64,000 nt of DNA, from contig JANRKK010000015.1 of assembly GCA_033763555.1 (NCBI GenBank), positions 3,278-67,277 on the forward strand, read 5' to 3'. This stretch comes from JALYJG01 sp033763555. Lineage in GTDB: Bacteria; Pseudomonadota; Alphaproteobacteria; UBA9219. The notes below the pieces were generated by a model. That model did no database searches, was not told the origin of the DNA, and saw nothing but the letters and a program-made list of their open reading frames with translations. A program made the translations under genes and the position numbers. Every line of letters begins with the position of its first letter. Position 1 is the stretch's first letter. Positions 32,793 through 42,279 of the stretch are shown here, piece by piece.

Positions 32793-33212
32793 ATGCTCAC
32801 CGAAATTGTCGGCGGCATTGTGTCGCCTGTTCTCAAGATCATCGACAAGGTAGTTCCCGACCAGGCCGAGCGCGACCGCATTAAACTGGAATTCCTGAAA
32901 CAGGAAAACCAGAATCTGCTGGAGCAGACGCGGCTGGAATTGTCGGCCATCCTCGCCGAGGAGCAAAGTCCTGATCCCTGGACAAGCCGCGCGCGGCCCA
33001 CATTCCTCTACGTTATCTATTTCGTGATTTTGTCCTGCATGTTTGGCGGCATCGTCGGCATCTGGTTTCCGGAATCGATGAACCAGGCGGCGAACAACAT
33101 CAATGCGCTGTTGCGTGCCATTCCGGACTCGCTGTGGAGCCTCTTCGGTGTCGGTTATCTCGGCTACACCGGGGCGCGGAGCGTCGAAAAATGGAAGATG
33201 AGTACCAAATAG
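32793..33212 (+). CDS. 3-TM holin family protein
   Basis: A 139-residue protein. The N-terminus LTEIVGGIVSPVLKIIDKVV is amphipathic, a charged coiled coil follows (DQAERDRIKLEFLKQENQNL), then the typical holin_3TMs signature RARPTFLYVIYFVILSCMF and a final helix with LFGVGYLGYTGARSVEK. It would open the inner membrane for the endolysin. ATG 32793 is chosen since GGAG is seven bases before it; the ATG at 32787 is too close. Placement 2.5 kb from the endolysin, with amtB between, is unusual. Confidence 0.88.
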   Translation: MLTEIVGGIVSPVLKIIDKVVPDQAERDRIKLEFLKQENQNLLEQTRLELSAILAEEQSPDPWTSRARPTFLYVIYFVILSCMFGGIVGIWFPESMNQAANNINALLRAIPDSLWSLFGVGYLGYTGARSVEKWKMSTK

Positions 33213-33281
33213 TTGCTAGCCCCGAGTTGCTAGCGACCAGGGACAAACAACTGACAACTTAATCAAAACTATGGAGACACA

Positions 33282-33953
33282 ATGACAACCGATACGTCTT
33301 ACGCCAACTGGTCAGTACGGCAGGCGCCCGTGCCGTCGAGTGTGCATAATGTGCCTGCGTCCGTCGCGGGCAGCGGCACGGCGCAGTCGAGCCTGATCGT
33401 TACGGGCGGCTTCTCGCTGATTTCGGCAGGCGTTACCGCCAGCCAGAATGGCAGCATGTCGATCCAGCGTTATCTGGATACAGGCGGAACGGTGCTGCAG
33501 GGCGCGGCGGTACAAATTGCACTGGCAGCCAATACGCCTGCCAATCTCGATGTGCTGGATGGCAAGCCTTTCGCCTCGTTCAAGCTGACCATTACGAATG
33601 CTTCAGGCTCGACCTCGAACCTGACTAATTTCGCACTGTTGTTACAAGCCAGCGAAGCCAATCTGTATGGCGTGCCGGGCGCGGATGGTTCGGCCAGCAT
33701 TGCGACGGGCAACACGGCGCAAAATCTTTTCAGCGGTGCCGTGCCCGTGAATGGTTTTGCCGTCTACAACCCGGATGCCGTGAATGATCTGTGGATTTCC
33801 GACAGCGCCACGGCAGTGGCGAACGGGCAGGGCAGCCTTCGCGTCGCCGCCAATGGCGGCGGGTATGAAACGCCGCCAGGCTACAAGCCCATTGGTGCGG
33901 TGAGCATCATCGGCGCCTCGACCGGGCAAAAAATCACAGCGCGGAGGTGGTAA
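33282..33953 (+). CDS. probable virion surface/fibre protein
   Basis: A 223-residue protein of Ser, Thr, Gly, Ala and Asn-rich beta sequence (SQNGSMSIQRYLDTGGTV; FKLTITNASGSTSNLTNF) with no signal peptide. The second half resembles small phage proteins with a VYNPDAVNDLWISDS motif, possibly a receptor-facing beta sandwich. It lies 70 bp after the holin and ends one base before the spike gene, so it likely forms a unit with it. Confidence 0.55.
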   Translation: MTTDTSYANWSVRQAPVPSSVHNVPASVAGSGTAQSSLIVTGGFSLISAGVTASQNGSMSIQRYLDTGGTVLQGAAVQIALAANTPANLDVLDGKPFASFKLTITNASGSTSNLTNFALLLQASEANLYGVPGADGSASIATGNTAQNLFSGAVPVNGFAVYNPDAVNDLWISDSATAVANGQGSLRVAANGGGYETPPGYKPIGAVSIIGASTGQKITARRW

Positions 33954-33954
33954 C

Positions 33955-35982
33955 ATGCCCATCATCCAATCTCCCGCGCCAAGTCTGCTGGCGCCCAAAG
34001 GTTTATTCGGCGGCTTGACCATCAACGGCTTCGGCGACAGCATCACGGCGCAAGGCATTTACCAGCCGACCGACACCAGCATCGCGTCGCTTCCCGCCTG
34101 GCAGGCGAGCACGGCTTATAGCCTTGGCGCTTACGTCAAAAATGACGGCTTTCCCTATTACTGCACGCAGGCGGGAACGTCCGCAGGTTCCGGCGGCCCG
34201 AGCGGCACCAGCAACAACATCACCGACAGCGGCGCGAAATGGGCCTATGCGCCGCCGCAGGCTTATAAATACGGCACATCCTATTTGTTCTGGACGGAGG
34301 CGTTCAGCCTCGGCGCGCTGAACTGGGACATGGCGCAGGGCTATGCCGGGTTTTACCAGTCGCTAACCAAAATCATTGTCGTCAATGGCGGCACGAATTA
34401 CACCAGCCCGACCGTGACGCTCAGCAGCGGCGCGACCGGGACACTGACGGTCAGCAACGGCGTTATCACAAGCGCGACCATCACCAATCCGGGGCGCAAC
34501 GCGTCCGGTTTCACTTACAGCATCAATGATGCGACGGGATCGGGCGCGGTTTTGTGCCTGGTCAGCAATCCATCCGGCAGCTTCGGCGTGCCGGGGCACA
34601 AGACATCCGATATGATGAACCGCCTGGCGGATGCCGTGGCGTCGTCGGTGGATATTTTCGTCGTGCATGGCGGGACGAATGATTGTTCGGGCGGCGTGAC
34701 GGCTTCGACCATCATCGCAAACCTCAAGACCTGCTATGAAACCCTTATGGCCGCAGGGAAAAAAGTCGTTGCGATCCCGATCCTGCCGCGCACGGGCCTG
34801 ACCACCGCGCAGATGCTGGTGCTGGTGCAGGTCAATCGCTGGATCCGCGCCTATGCTCGCCGCGAAAGCTGGGCGAACAGCAATGCCAACAGCAGCATTA
34901 TGCTGGCCGATCCCACGCGCTATTTCACCGATGGGGCCAGCACATCCGGCGCGCCGATTGGCGGTTCGGGCGCGGGCGCAGGGGCGATGACGCAGGACGG
35001 CGTGCATCCCTCGACGCGCGGCGCGCAATATATGGCGATCTGCATTCTCAACGCGTTGCAGAAAGTGATCGGCGCGGTGCAGCCTTCGGCCCCGCGCGGT
35101 GCGACCATGTTCGATGGTTATGATCCCGCGAATAATCTTGCCGGGAATATCATCGAGGCGCTGCCCTGGACGAACAGCACGGCCTATGCCGTGATCGGTC
35201 AGTTGGTGGCGAATGACACATCACCTGTCAAAGTCTATCGCCTGAAAGTTGCGGGCACATCGGCGGGTTCGGGTGGCCCGACGGGAACGGGCAGCACGAT
35301 TACCGACGGCACCTGCCAGTGGGCCTATAAATACGGGCTCGGCGCTTCGGTGTTTGGCTCCGGCTCAACGGCGCTTTCCAGCCCGCCCGCCAGTATTTCC
35401 TATTCCGGCAATCTGGCGACCGGATGGTCGCTGACGCGGCATACCGGGACGGCTGCGGGCAGCGTGACGGGTGCGATTGAGAATCCCTGGTCGGACGGAC
35501 AGGCGGGCACGCGGCAGTCGCTGGCCTTCTCGCTCGGCTCCGGCGACAACAAGGAATTATGGAGCATCAATATCATCAACGGTGCCTATCCGGCCATCGG
35601 TTTGCAGAGCAGCGATCTGGGCGCAAATTCTTTCTATGCCGAATGCGAAGTGGAGCTTTCCGGCGTCGCCAATATGACCAGTATCAGTTTACAGGGGCTG
35701 CTTGACCGCAACATATCAGCGGCGACCTTGTGGAACGAGGCGGGCTATGTCACGACACAGGGCACAGGCATCAATGTGAATATGATGTCGAGCAGCGGCG
35801 AGATGCTGCCCATCCCGAACAGCGGTAAAATTTATTTGCGCACGCAGCCGATGATTTTGCCGTCCAACATGGCCAATGTGTCGCTGTTCCTCGTGATGGG
35901 TTTCAACGCCTCGGGCGGTGCGGGCTCCGCAACCGGGACGGTCAAGGTGAATTGGTATGCGTGTAGGAGGTATGGAGTCTAA
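33955..35982 (+). CDS. tail spike with SGNH/GDSL hydrolase domain
   Basis: A 675-residue protein. The SGNH esterase core is clear: GDSI at 27-30 (Ser nucleophile), GGTND at 239-243 and DGVH at 348-351 (Asp-His pair). Two related Tyr/Gly-rich modules, at about 44-97 and 397-455, both with NSTAY/ASTAY and TSAGSGGP, look like carbohydrate-binding inserts. Residues 460-675 form a beta-rich C-terminal domain. Enzymes of this kind deacetylate capsule or O-antigen, so it may act as a receptor-degrading spike. Last phage-type gene on the right. Confidence 0.85.
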   Translation: MPIIQSPAPSLLAPKGLFGGLTINGFGDSITAQGIYQPTDTSIASLPAWQASTAYSLGAYVKNDGFPYYCTQAGTSAGSGGPSGTSNNITDSGAKWAYAPPQAYKYGTSYLFWTEAFSLGALNWDMAQGYAGFYQSLTKIIVVNGGTNYTSPTVTLSSGATGTLTVSNGVITSATITNPGRNASGFTYSINDATGSGAVLCLVSNPSGSFGVPGHKTSDMMNRLADAVASSVDIFVVHGGTNDCSGGVTASTIIANLKTCYETLMAAGKKVVAIPILPRTGLTTAQMLVLVQVNRWIRAYARRESWANSNANSSIMLADPTRYFTDGASTSGAPIGGSGAGAGAMTQDGVHPSTRGAQYMAICILNALQKVIGAVQPSAPRGATMFDGYDPANNLAGNIIEALPWTNSTAYAVIGQLVANDTSPVKVYRLKVAGTSAGSGGPTGTGSTITDGTCQWAYKYGLGASVFGSGSTALSSPPASISYSGNLATGWSLTRHTGTAAGSVTGAIENPWSDGQAGTRQSLAFSLGSGDNKELWSINIINGAYPAIGLQSSDLGANSFYAECEVELSGVANMTSISLQGLLDRNISAATLWNEAGYVTTQGTGINVNMMSSSGEMLPIPNSGKIYLRTQPMILPSNMANVSLFLVMGFNASGGAGSATGTVKVNWYACRRYGV

Positions 35983-35987
35983 ATCGG

Positions 35988-36090
35988 CGTCATTCCGGAC
36001 GTCCCGTAGGGACGATCCGGAATCCATGGTGCTCACTTTAACGCTGTTCCATGGATTCCGGGTTCGCGCGATGCGCGCCCCGGAATGACG
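35988..36090. repeat. palindromic repeat family A, copy 4
   Basis: 103 bp, very close to the copy at 2849 (same GATCCGGAATCCATGG and GGGTTCGCGCGATGCGCG blocks). It fills the gap between the converging spike gene and pheA and may terminate both. Confidence 0.88.
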
Positions 36091-36094
36091 ATGA

Positions 36095-36934
36095 CTAAAC
36101 TTCCTTCCTAAACTTGTGCGCCGGATAAGTTCCCAAAATTCGTAATTCCTGCGCGAAGAAGCCGAGTTCCTCAAGCGCGAGGCGCAGCGGCGTTTCCTCG
36201 GGATGGCCTTCGACATCGAGGCGGAACTGCGCCTTGTCGAAATGCCCGTCGACCAGATAGCTTTCGATCTTCGTGATATTCACATCGTTCGTGGCGAAGC
36301 CGCCGAGCGATTTGTACAAGGCTGCCGGGACGCTGCGCACACGAAACACAAGCGTCGTGATGCAGGGACCTTTGCCCGGCGCAGGTCGTTTGGCTTCCTT
36401 CGATAAAATCACGAAGCGTGTCGTATTGCTTTGCAGGTCGGCGATATTGCCCGCGAGACTTTGCAGCCCATAGGTTTTTCCCGCCAGTTCCGAAGCAATC
36501 GCGGCGATCGATGTATCGCGCCGCTTCGCAATCTCCTCCGCCGAACCCGCCGTGTCCGCCTTGATGACGGGCTGGATATTATGCTTGCGCAGCCATGTGC
36601 GACATTGCGACAGCGCCTGCACATGGCTGTGCGCCTGTTTGATGTCGGCCAGTTTCGCGCCGGGCAGCGCCAGCAGATGATGCACCACCGGCTGGAAATG
36701 TTCGCCGATAATATGCAGCCCGCCTTCGGGCAGCAGGTGATGCACATCAGCCACCCGCCCCGCCACCGAATTTTCAATCGGTATCATTGCCAGTTCGGCT
36801 TGCCCGTCGCGTACCGCCGCAAAAGCGTCGTCGAAAGAGAGACAGGGCAGTGTCTCGTAATCCGGAAACACGGCATGGCAGGCCAGATCGGAATAGGCGC
36901 CCTTCGCGCCCTGGAATGCGATTGTCTTTTTCAT
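36095..36934 (-). CDS. pheA: prephenate dehydratase
   Basis: A 279-residue monofunctional prephenate dehydratase (prephenate to phenylpyruvate, phenylalanine synthesis, cytoplasm). The catalytic domain begins IAFQGAKGAYSDLAC and includes IPIENSVAGRV and the TRF motif in NTTRFVIL. A C-terminal ACT domain with KIESYLVDG supplies phenylalanine feedback. GGAG precedes the start, which overlaps the kdsB stop (ATGA). The pair kdsB-pheA beside a cytochrome c gene is a common alphaproteobacterial order. Confidence 0.95.
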   Translation of the reverse strand: MKKTIAFQGAKGAYSDLACHAVFPDYETLPCLSFDDAFAAVRDGQAELAMIPIENSVAGRVADVHHLLPEGGLHIIGEHFQPVVHHLLALPGAKLADIKQAHSHVQALSQCRTWLRKHNIQPVIKADTAGSAEEIAKRRDTSIAAIASELAGKTYGLQSLAGNIADLQSNTTRFVILSKEAKRPAPGKGPCITTLVFRVRSVPAALYKSLGGFATNDVNITKIESYLVDGHFDKAQFRLDVEGHPEETPLRLALEELGFFAQELRILGTYPAHKFRKEV

Positions 36935-37689
36935 TTTTTCTCCAAAACCTTCCTCACTTCCTCCAAATCCTCCGGCGTGTCGACACCCAGCGGCACCGCG
37001 TCAACAATTCCCACCTCGATATGCATGCCGAGTGCGAGCGCGCGCAGTTGCTCCAGCTTTTCGCGTTGTTCCAGCGGCGATGGCGGCGCGGCAACAAAAC
37101 GCGCCAGCGCATCGCGCCGGTAAGCGTACAATCCGATATGATGATGCATCACCCCTTCGCCTGATGGCGCGGGCAGGCGCGAGAAATACAATGCGCGGCC
37201 CTGCGCCGCGCCAGGTTTCGCGTCGATCACCGCCTTGGCGACCTGGTTCATCGTTTTTTTCTTTTCGTCCTTGATCACCGCGGCGAGCGTACCGATATCC
37301 ACCGCAGGATTTTGTAGAAGATCAAAAGCCTTGCGGATGCAGGAGGGGTCGAGCGCGGGTTCATCGCCCTGCACATTGATCACGGCGTCGTAAGTCGTGT
37401 TTCCTTCCAGCGCGTTCAGCGCTTCCCAGATGCGGTCGGAGCCCGAGGGATGCTCCGGCTTCGTCAGCACGGCCTGTCCTCCCGTCTTTTCCACAACCGC
37501 GGCAATTTCGCGCGCGTCGCAGGCGACCACCACCTTGCCGATTTTGCTTTCCATCGCCCGGCGCCAGACATGCACGATCATGGGATCGCCAAGAATATCC
37601 GCCAAAGGCTTGTTGGGCAGGCGCGTCGAACCCATCCGCGACGGGATGATGATGACGGGGTTGCGAGGGGCGGGACGGGTGTCGGGCAT
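36931..37689 (-). CDS. kdsB: 3-deoxy-manno-octulosonate cytidylyltransferase
   Basis: A 252-residue CMP-Kdo synthetase that activates Kdo for lipopolysaccharide core synthesis. The nucleotide-binding start IIIPSRMGSTRLPNKPL, the HPSGSDRIWEAL block and NVQGDEP are all present. The start at 37689 gives the normal family length; longer readings run through the divergent promoter region. Translationally coupled to pheA downstream. Confidence 0.95.
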   Translation of the reverse strand: MPDTRPAPRNPVIIIPSRMGSTRLPNKPLADILGDPMIVHVWRRAMESKIGKVVVACDAREIAAVVEKTGGQAVLTKPEHPSGSDRIWEALNALEGNTTYDAVINVQGDEPALDPSCIRKAFDLLQNPAVDIGTLAAVIKDEKKKTMNQVAKAVIDAKPGAAQGRALYFSRLPAPSGEGVMHHHIGLYAYRRDALARFVAAPPSPLEQREKLEQLRALALGMHIEVGIVDAVPLGVDTPEDLEEVRKVLEKK

Positions 37690-37813
37690 CCCGTTTGGGT
37701 GCTCTATTTCGCGCGTTTCGTCAAGAATGGCGCGTTCTTCTTGCCACTCGACAGACGCGGCAGGCCGCATTAACTTGCGGAAAGTTCCTTGTTTCCGTCG
37801 GTTTGATTCCCCC

Positions 37814-38353
37814 ATGAACGGTTTTGAATTCAACAAAATTATGGCTGCGGTTCTGGTGGCTGCTCTGGTCGCCATGCTGTCGGGTTTTGTCGCGCGCAAG
37901 ATGGTCGAACCGGAAGCGCTGGCAAAAAACGCCTATGTCGTTGAAGGCGTAGGCGCCGCACCTGCCGCGACCTCAGCCGCGGCACCGAAAGGCCCCGCAC
38001 CGATCGAACCCTTGCTGGCGGCTGCGAACACCGAAGCGGGGCAAAAATACGCCCGCGTCTGCGGCACCTGCCATACCTTCGGCAAGGGCGAGGCGAACAA
38101 GCTGGGTCCCAATCTGTACGGCATCATCGGCGCAAAGCATGCCCATGCGGCAGGCTTCGATTATTCCGAGGCGATGAAGAAGATGGACGGCACTTGGGAT
38201 TTCGCCGAGCTGAACGAATTCCTTTATAACCCGCGCACGCATCTGCCCGGAACCAAGATGGCCTTTGCAGGCATCAAAAACGATTCCGACCGCGCCAATG
38301 TGATTGCGTGGATGCGGACTCTCGCGGACAGCCCGGTGCCGCTGCCGAAGTGA
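37814..38353 (+). CDS. membrane-anchored c-type cytochrome (CycM-like)
   Basis: A 179-residue class I cytochrome c. The N-terminus MNGFEFNKIMAAVLVAALVA is the uncleaved anchor typical of alphaproteobacterial CycM/c552 proteins, followed by an Ala/Pro linker. Heme is bound at CGTCH (83-87) and the distal ligand is Met149 in LPGTKMAF. It shuttles electrons between complex III and terminal oxidases on the periplasmic side. It is divergent from kdsB, and its stop overlaps the next gene (GTGA). Confidence 0.9.
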   Translation: MNGFEFNKIMAAVLVAALVAMLSGFVARKMVEPEALAKNAYVVEGVGAAPAATSAAAPKGPAPIEPLLAAANTEAGQKYARVCGTCHTFGKGEANKLGPNLYGIIGAKHAHAAGFDYSEAMKKMDGTWDFAELNEFLYNPRTHLPGTKMAFAGIKNDSDRANVIAWMRTLADSPVPLPK

Positions 38354-39324
38354 TCCGGCTGGCCGCTCTTCTCGGCCTTCTGGGCCTGGCCGCCGCGACG
38401 GGCATTATCATTGCCAACGGCTATCAGCAAATTCTTGCGGCGCTGGCGCAGGCCGGGTGGGGCATTATCTGGGCCAGCCTGTTCCATCTGGTGCCCATGA
38501 CCTGCTGCATCATCGGCTGGCGCGCCCTGATGCCGGAGCGGCAACGCCCGTCGCACGCGTTTTTCCTTTATGTGCTGTGGCTGCGGACATCGATGAATAA
38601 TCTGCTGCCCGTCGCGCGTATCGGCGGCGAAATTCTTGCGGCGCGGGTGATGATCAAGCACGGCATCCGCAACACCTCGGCCATCGCCAGCACGGTGGTG
38701 GAGACCACTCTGTCGGTGATCGGCGTTTTTCTGTTCGATGTGATCGGCATTACCATGTTCGCCCTGCATATCAGCGACAAGCATGTCGGCTGGCGGCTGG
38801 CGGCGGGGCTGCTGATGTCGGTTCCGGTGATTGCGGCTTTGGTGGTGGTGCAGCGGATCGGGTTTTTCGGCTTGCTGTCCAAAATCTTCAACATGATGTT
38901 CCGCACGACATGGGAAAAATTTGCGGGCGGCGCGGCGCGGCTGGACCGCGCGGTGCATGCCATGTATCGCCGCAAGGACCGGATTTTGATTTGCGGTTTC
39001 TGGCAATTCATGGCCTGGGTGATGGGCGTGCCGGAGATCTGGCTGGCGCTGCAATTCCTCGGCCATCCCTTGCCGTGGGCGGAATGTTTTATGATTGAGG
39101 CGCTGATTCAGGCGTCCTCCAGCGTGGCCTTTGCCGTGCCGGGTGCCATTGGCGTGCAGGAAGCGAGCTTTCTTGTGTTTGGGCAGATGCTGGGTCTGAC
39201 GCCGGAAGTGGCCGTGGCGCTGGCGGTGATGCGCCGCTGCCGCGATTTGCTGCTCTATATTCCCGGCCTGATTGTGTGGCAAATTCAGGAAGGAAGGTGG
39301 TTGTTGGGGAAAACCACGAAGTGA
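38350..39324 (+). CDS. lysylphosphatidylglycerol synthase-type membrane protein (HpnL-like)
   Basis: A 324-residue protein with about eight membrane helices, of the UPF0104/LPG-synthase transmembrane family. Segments such as NNLLPVARIGGEILAAR, SSVAFAVPGAIGVQEASFLV and RRCRDLLLYIPGL are typical, and closest in style to HpnL of hopanoid or glycolipid export loci. GTG 38350 overlaps the cytochrome stop; an ATG 14 codons upstream is the alternative start. Substrate unknown. Confidence 0.75.
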   Translation: MIRLAALLGLLGLAAATGIIIANGYQQILAALAQAGWGIIWASLFHLVPMTCCIIGWRALMPERQRPSHAFFLYVLWLRTSMNNLLPVARIGGEILAARVMIKHGIRNTSAIASTVVETTLSVIGVFLFDVIGITMFALHISDKHVGWRLAAGLLMSVPVIAALVVVQRIGFFGLLSKIFNMMFRTTWEKFAGGAARLDRAVHAMYRRKDRILICGFWQFMAWVMGVPEIWLALQFLGHPLPWAECFMIEALIQASSSVAFAVPGAIGVQEASFLVFGQMLGLTPEVAVALAVMRRCRDLLLYIPGLIVWQIQEGRWLLGKTTK

Positions 39325-40488
39325 TCAGCGCGGCCCGGCCATCTCAAGCGGTTTGCTGACGCAGGCGCGACCACGGGCATCCCAGACTTCATCAATGATT
39401 TTTTGCTGTTTTGGCGTTTCTTTATAATTTGCACCCAGCGCTTCCTGAGCCATTTCATCGCCAGCGGCAATTCTGATGCCCGCACGAAACCTATCTCTCA
39501 CCTCATCCGCCATTTCTTGAATAGATTTCGTGAATTCCGGTTGCCGTCTGATAATTTCTGCCGCCCAAATAGCGGCATCCACGATAGATAGGTTTTTCAC
39601 AGGATAAGATGAAAAGGCTTGGAGGCCAGCTTGCAAGGAAGGACCCGTATTGTGATTGCCATCCACATAATATGCCGTGCGGAAGTCAGCAATTTTGCGC
39701 GAATAGCCTATGTTATCAGAACGGGATTCGTAATTGGCCAGAATATAGAGAGCCGCACCAACATCCGCTATGCTTTCGGGGATTTGTATGGCGGTCGCAT
39801 TGGCGACAGTGAATTTGTCCAGATCGTCAGCTTCATGTGGAATCCCTTCCTCCAGAATGATCATAAATAAATCAACATCATCACGGATTCTCCCCTGGAG
39901 AAGGAGATCGCGCAAAAAGTCGACCTGAGCAGTTAGGTACAGGTCCTGAGTTTCATTGTTTGTGCGATTAACAGCCGTGAAGACATATTCATTCAAATTC
40001 ATGTCATTTATGCGAACATTATCGGAAATATAGTGCAAGGTTTCATGCAAGGCGGAGAAAACACGCCAAGCCATAAGGGGCTTGCTGACGGCCATTGTTT
40101 CGCAAAGCGGGCGGCCGTTAAAGGACATGGTGAAATTTGTGCTGACGGAGTCGATAAGAGGATCTTTTACAGATTCACCAATAATAATATTTCCATCTCT
40201 ACACGGACTGGGGCCATGACGGCATGCGTTTTTTATTTGCTCTTGGGGAAAGGGAATATAGAGTTCTGGCAAGGGAATACCTGCCGTTTGTATCTGCTCC
40301 AACATTGAAGCTGTGAATTGTTCAAGATCAGTATCATCCAGCCGCGCGGCGCCATAGGGGCGCAGAGATGCAGCGGCGGCAACAGGGGTTGGCGGTTTGG
40401 GTTCTGTACTGCGCGCAGGCGGGACGACGGCAAGCAGGGCCGCGGCGGTGAGGGCGAATTGGCGTTTGATGAAGCGCGGCAGTTTCAT
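39325..40488 (-). CDS. putative secreted zinc metallopeptidase (HExxH)
   Basis: A 387-residue exported protein with a signal peptide (about residues 1-27, ending ARS). HETLH at 148-152, in SALHETLHYISD, is a zinc-peptidase motif, and PESIADVG at 237-244 could give the third glutamate ligand as in gluzincins. Two Cys near 89-96 and one near 129 may form disulfides. The remainder is helical. It abuts the upstream gene's stop tail to tail. I cannot assign a family; peptidase activity is inferred from the motif alone. Confidence 0.6.
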   Translation of the reverse strand: MKLPRFIKRQFALTAAALLAVVPPARSTEPKPPTPVAAAASLRPYGAARLDDTDLEQFTASMLEQIQTAGIPLPELYIPFPQEQIKNACRHGPSPCRDGNIIIGESVKDPLIDSVSTNFTMSFNGRPLCETMAVSKPLMAWRVFSALHETLHYISDNVRINDMNLNEYVFTAVNRTNNETQDLYLTAQVDFLRDLLLQGRIRDDVDLFMIILEEGIPHEADDLDKFTVANATAIQIPESIADVGAALYILANYESRSDNIGYSRKIADFRTAYYVDGNHNTGPSLQAGLQAFSSYPVKNLSIVDAAIWAAEIIRRQPEFTKSIQEMADEVRDRFRAGIRIAAGDEMAQEALGANYKETPKQQKIIDEVWDARGRACVSKPLEMAGPR

Positions 40489-40567
40489 AAAATGTCGTTT
40501 CACATAATCAAATAATGGGTCGTCAATGCGCTCATGATAGCGCAGAAAGTTCCGGTCTTAAATAGTT

Positions 40568-41338
40568 TCAACCTTTGAAATTGTTAAGGAATTTCACGAT
40601 TGCTGCTGAAACCTCGGCGCTTTGGGTGAAATCGACGCGCGGATGGCGGAAGGGCACCCATTGGAACCGCGTGTACCAGAGCGTGCCGGGATGCGGCGGC
40701 TGGCTGTAATCATAGGCGGCGAGGGGGCGGTAGCATTCGCGCTCGGTTTTGACATAGCTCAAGTTTAGTTTTTCGGATTTGTAGAGCGCGAGGGCTGCGC
40801 GTTTTTTCTTTTGCTCCTCCGGTGTGAGGGTGAGGGTTTGCTCGGTGCCGTTCGGATAGGGGAAGCTGTTCATGTTCCCGCGCCCGCCGAGGAAATTATA
40901 TTCGGCGAATTCCAGAACGCTGAGTTTGGTTTTGAAAATTTGGCCCAGTGCATTCGCGGCGTCATGGTCGGCATTGCCGCCTTCGTAAGCGGGCACCCAG
41001 AGCTGATCGATGGCGTGGCGCGTGATGGCGGATTGTACTTCGCTATGTGCTTCGGGCAATTCGCGCCAGAGATGGCGCGCCGGGCGTGGTGACCATCCGA
41101 CGGGAGCAAGGCCGAGAAAGCGCGCGGCTTCTTCTGCCTCGGCGCGGCGGCGCGCAGCATAGGCATCGTAATGCTTGCGCTGCCATGGCCAGAGAGTCGG
41201 TTGCGCGAGGCAGCCATGCGTCAGGTAAAGCGCGAACACCGCCGCACCCTCGGCGCGCGCGCGGTCGATGGCGGCCGCGCAGGCGACAATCTCATCGTCA
41301 GGATGAGGAACCAGAACAAGGATGCGCTTGCCGAACAT
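40568..41338 (-). CDS. PIG-L/LmbE-type deacetylase
   Basis: A 256-residue zinc-dependent N-acetylglucosaminyl-type deacetylase. The zinc site motif HPDDE is at 12-16 in LVLVPHPDDEIVACAAA, and the third ligand region reads GGNADHDAAN. The family removes acetyl groups from GlcNAc-containing substrates, often in envelope or cell-surface glycan pathways. Length normal. A single gene between two unrelated ones, so the substrate is unclear. Confidence 0.88.
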   Translation of the reverse strand: MFGKRILVLVPHPDDEIVACAAAIDRARAEGAAVFALYLTHGCLAQPTLWPWQRKHYDAYAARRRAEAEEAARFLGLAPVGWSPRPARHLWRELPEAHSEVQSAITRHAIDQLWVPAYEGGNADHDAANALGQIFKTKLSVLEFAEYNFLGGRGNMNSFPYPNGTEQTLTLTPEEQKKKRAALALYKSEKLNLSYVKTERECYRPLAAYDYSQPPHPGTLWYTRFQWVPFRHPRVDFTQSAEVSAAIVKFLNNFKG

Positions 41339-41394
41339 GGCAAGAGTTGTGGCAGAAACTGACGCGATTGCCTACTGCCAGGTGGCGGGTTGGC

Positions 41395-42279
41395 TTAGGG
41401 TGGTGTTGCTGCTGCTTTTGCCGCAGCCGCTTTCTTTGTCGCCAGCCGTTTCCGGACAGGTTCGGCGAGAAGTTCCTGGAGGTTGGCGCGTGAGAATCTC
41501 GCTTTCCCCAAAAGCTTTGCTGCATAGGCTGCCATGGCGTCCGTTACAGGAAGGGAATCTATTTGTCCCGGCGTCGGCAAATTTGCCTTGATCTTGATAA
41601 TTCTTGGTTTGAGTCTCAAAAGAAATTCGCACCCTTTCCGAGGATCAAGTTCCAGAACGGATACTTTGTCACCTGTTGGTGGGCCACTGAATTCCGGGCC
41701 ATGTAGTGTAAACGGTTGATGCGGCGGAGCTGGCGTTGGAATTTCTGGCCAAGGGTTTTCTATTGCATCGATGATATCTTCAATATCGGATCGTACAGGA
41801 AGAACCTGAACTGAGTGATCGCGTTCACCTTCGACAGCAAAGGAGTCTACGCGAAAGATTTTGAAGCCTTTCGGGGTATGGGCAACAGTTTTGCCTGCCA
41901 ATTCAATGGCGGAGGTGACGTCATAAGCAGCTTGCAGAATATGTTGAAAGTGATGAAGGGCGTTATGATTGGTCGGCCAGATTCTGCTGCCTTGCACATA
42001 GCCCGGTATATGGTCGCCCATCGTCTTGGCGTGAATCTGGACATTGGTTTTCCAGTATTTACTGCATTCTTTCAAGTACTGGGCGATTTCATCATAAATG
42101 GCATGTGCCTCCGATTCAGATCTCGTGTCGTTTGCCGTCAGCGCCGCAAATCTTTCACGATACATAACATCATCGGCATTTGGGTACAGCGTTTCAAGGT
42201 GAGCCAGAAGGAAAAGATCTTCGAGAGTGACTTTGCTATTATGAGCAACGTCAAAAATTTTTGCTGCGTCCTCCTGCAT
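41395..42279 (-). CDS. hypothetical protein with Ala/Lys-rich tail
   Basis: A 294-residue protein. GGAGATCAGAA lies before ATG 42279. The first 140 residues are helical with acidic and aromatic residues, the middle is beta-rich (RVDSFAVEGERDHSVQVLPV), a Pro-rich linker follows near 190, and the tail is a low-complexity Lys/Ala helix (RLATKKAAAAKAAATPP) as in nucleic-acid-associated proteins. No signal peptide. Family not recognised; AT-richer than neighbours. Confidence 0.5.
   Translation of the reverse strand: MQEDAAKIFDVAHNSKVTLEDLFLLAHLETLYPNADDVMYRERFAALTANDTRSESEAHAIYDEIAQYLKECSKYWKTNVQIHAKTMGDHIPGYVQGSRIWPTNHNALHHFQHILQAAYDVTSAIELAGKTVAHTPKGFKIFRVDSFAVEGERDHSVQVLPVRSDIEDIIDAIENPWPEIPTPAPPHQPFTLHGPEFSGPPTGDKVSVLELDPRKGCEFLLRLKPRIIKIKANLPTPGQIDSLPVTDAMAAYAAKLLGKARFSRANLQELLAEPVRKRLATKKAAAAKAAATPP

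Noticed and set aside
2849..36090. Family-A repeats at 2849 and 35988 as attL/attR of the prophage
   Set aside because: The same family also occurs inside the cluster (3349, 15531), so these are dispersed repeats rather than attachment sites.
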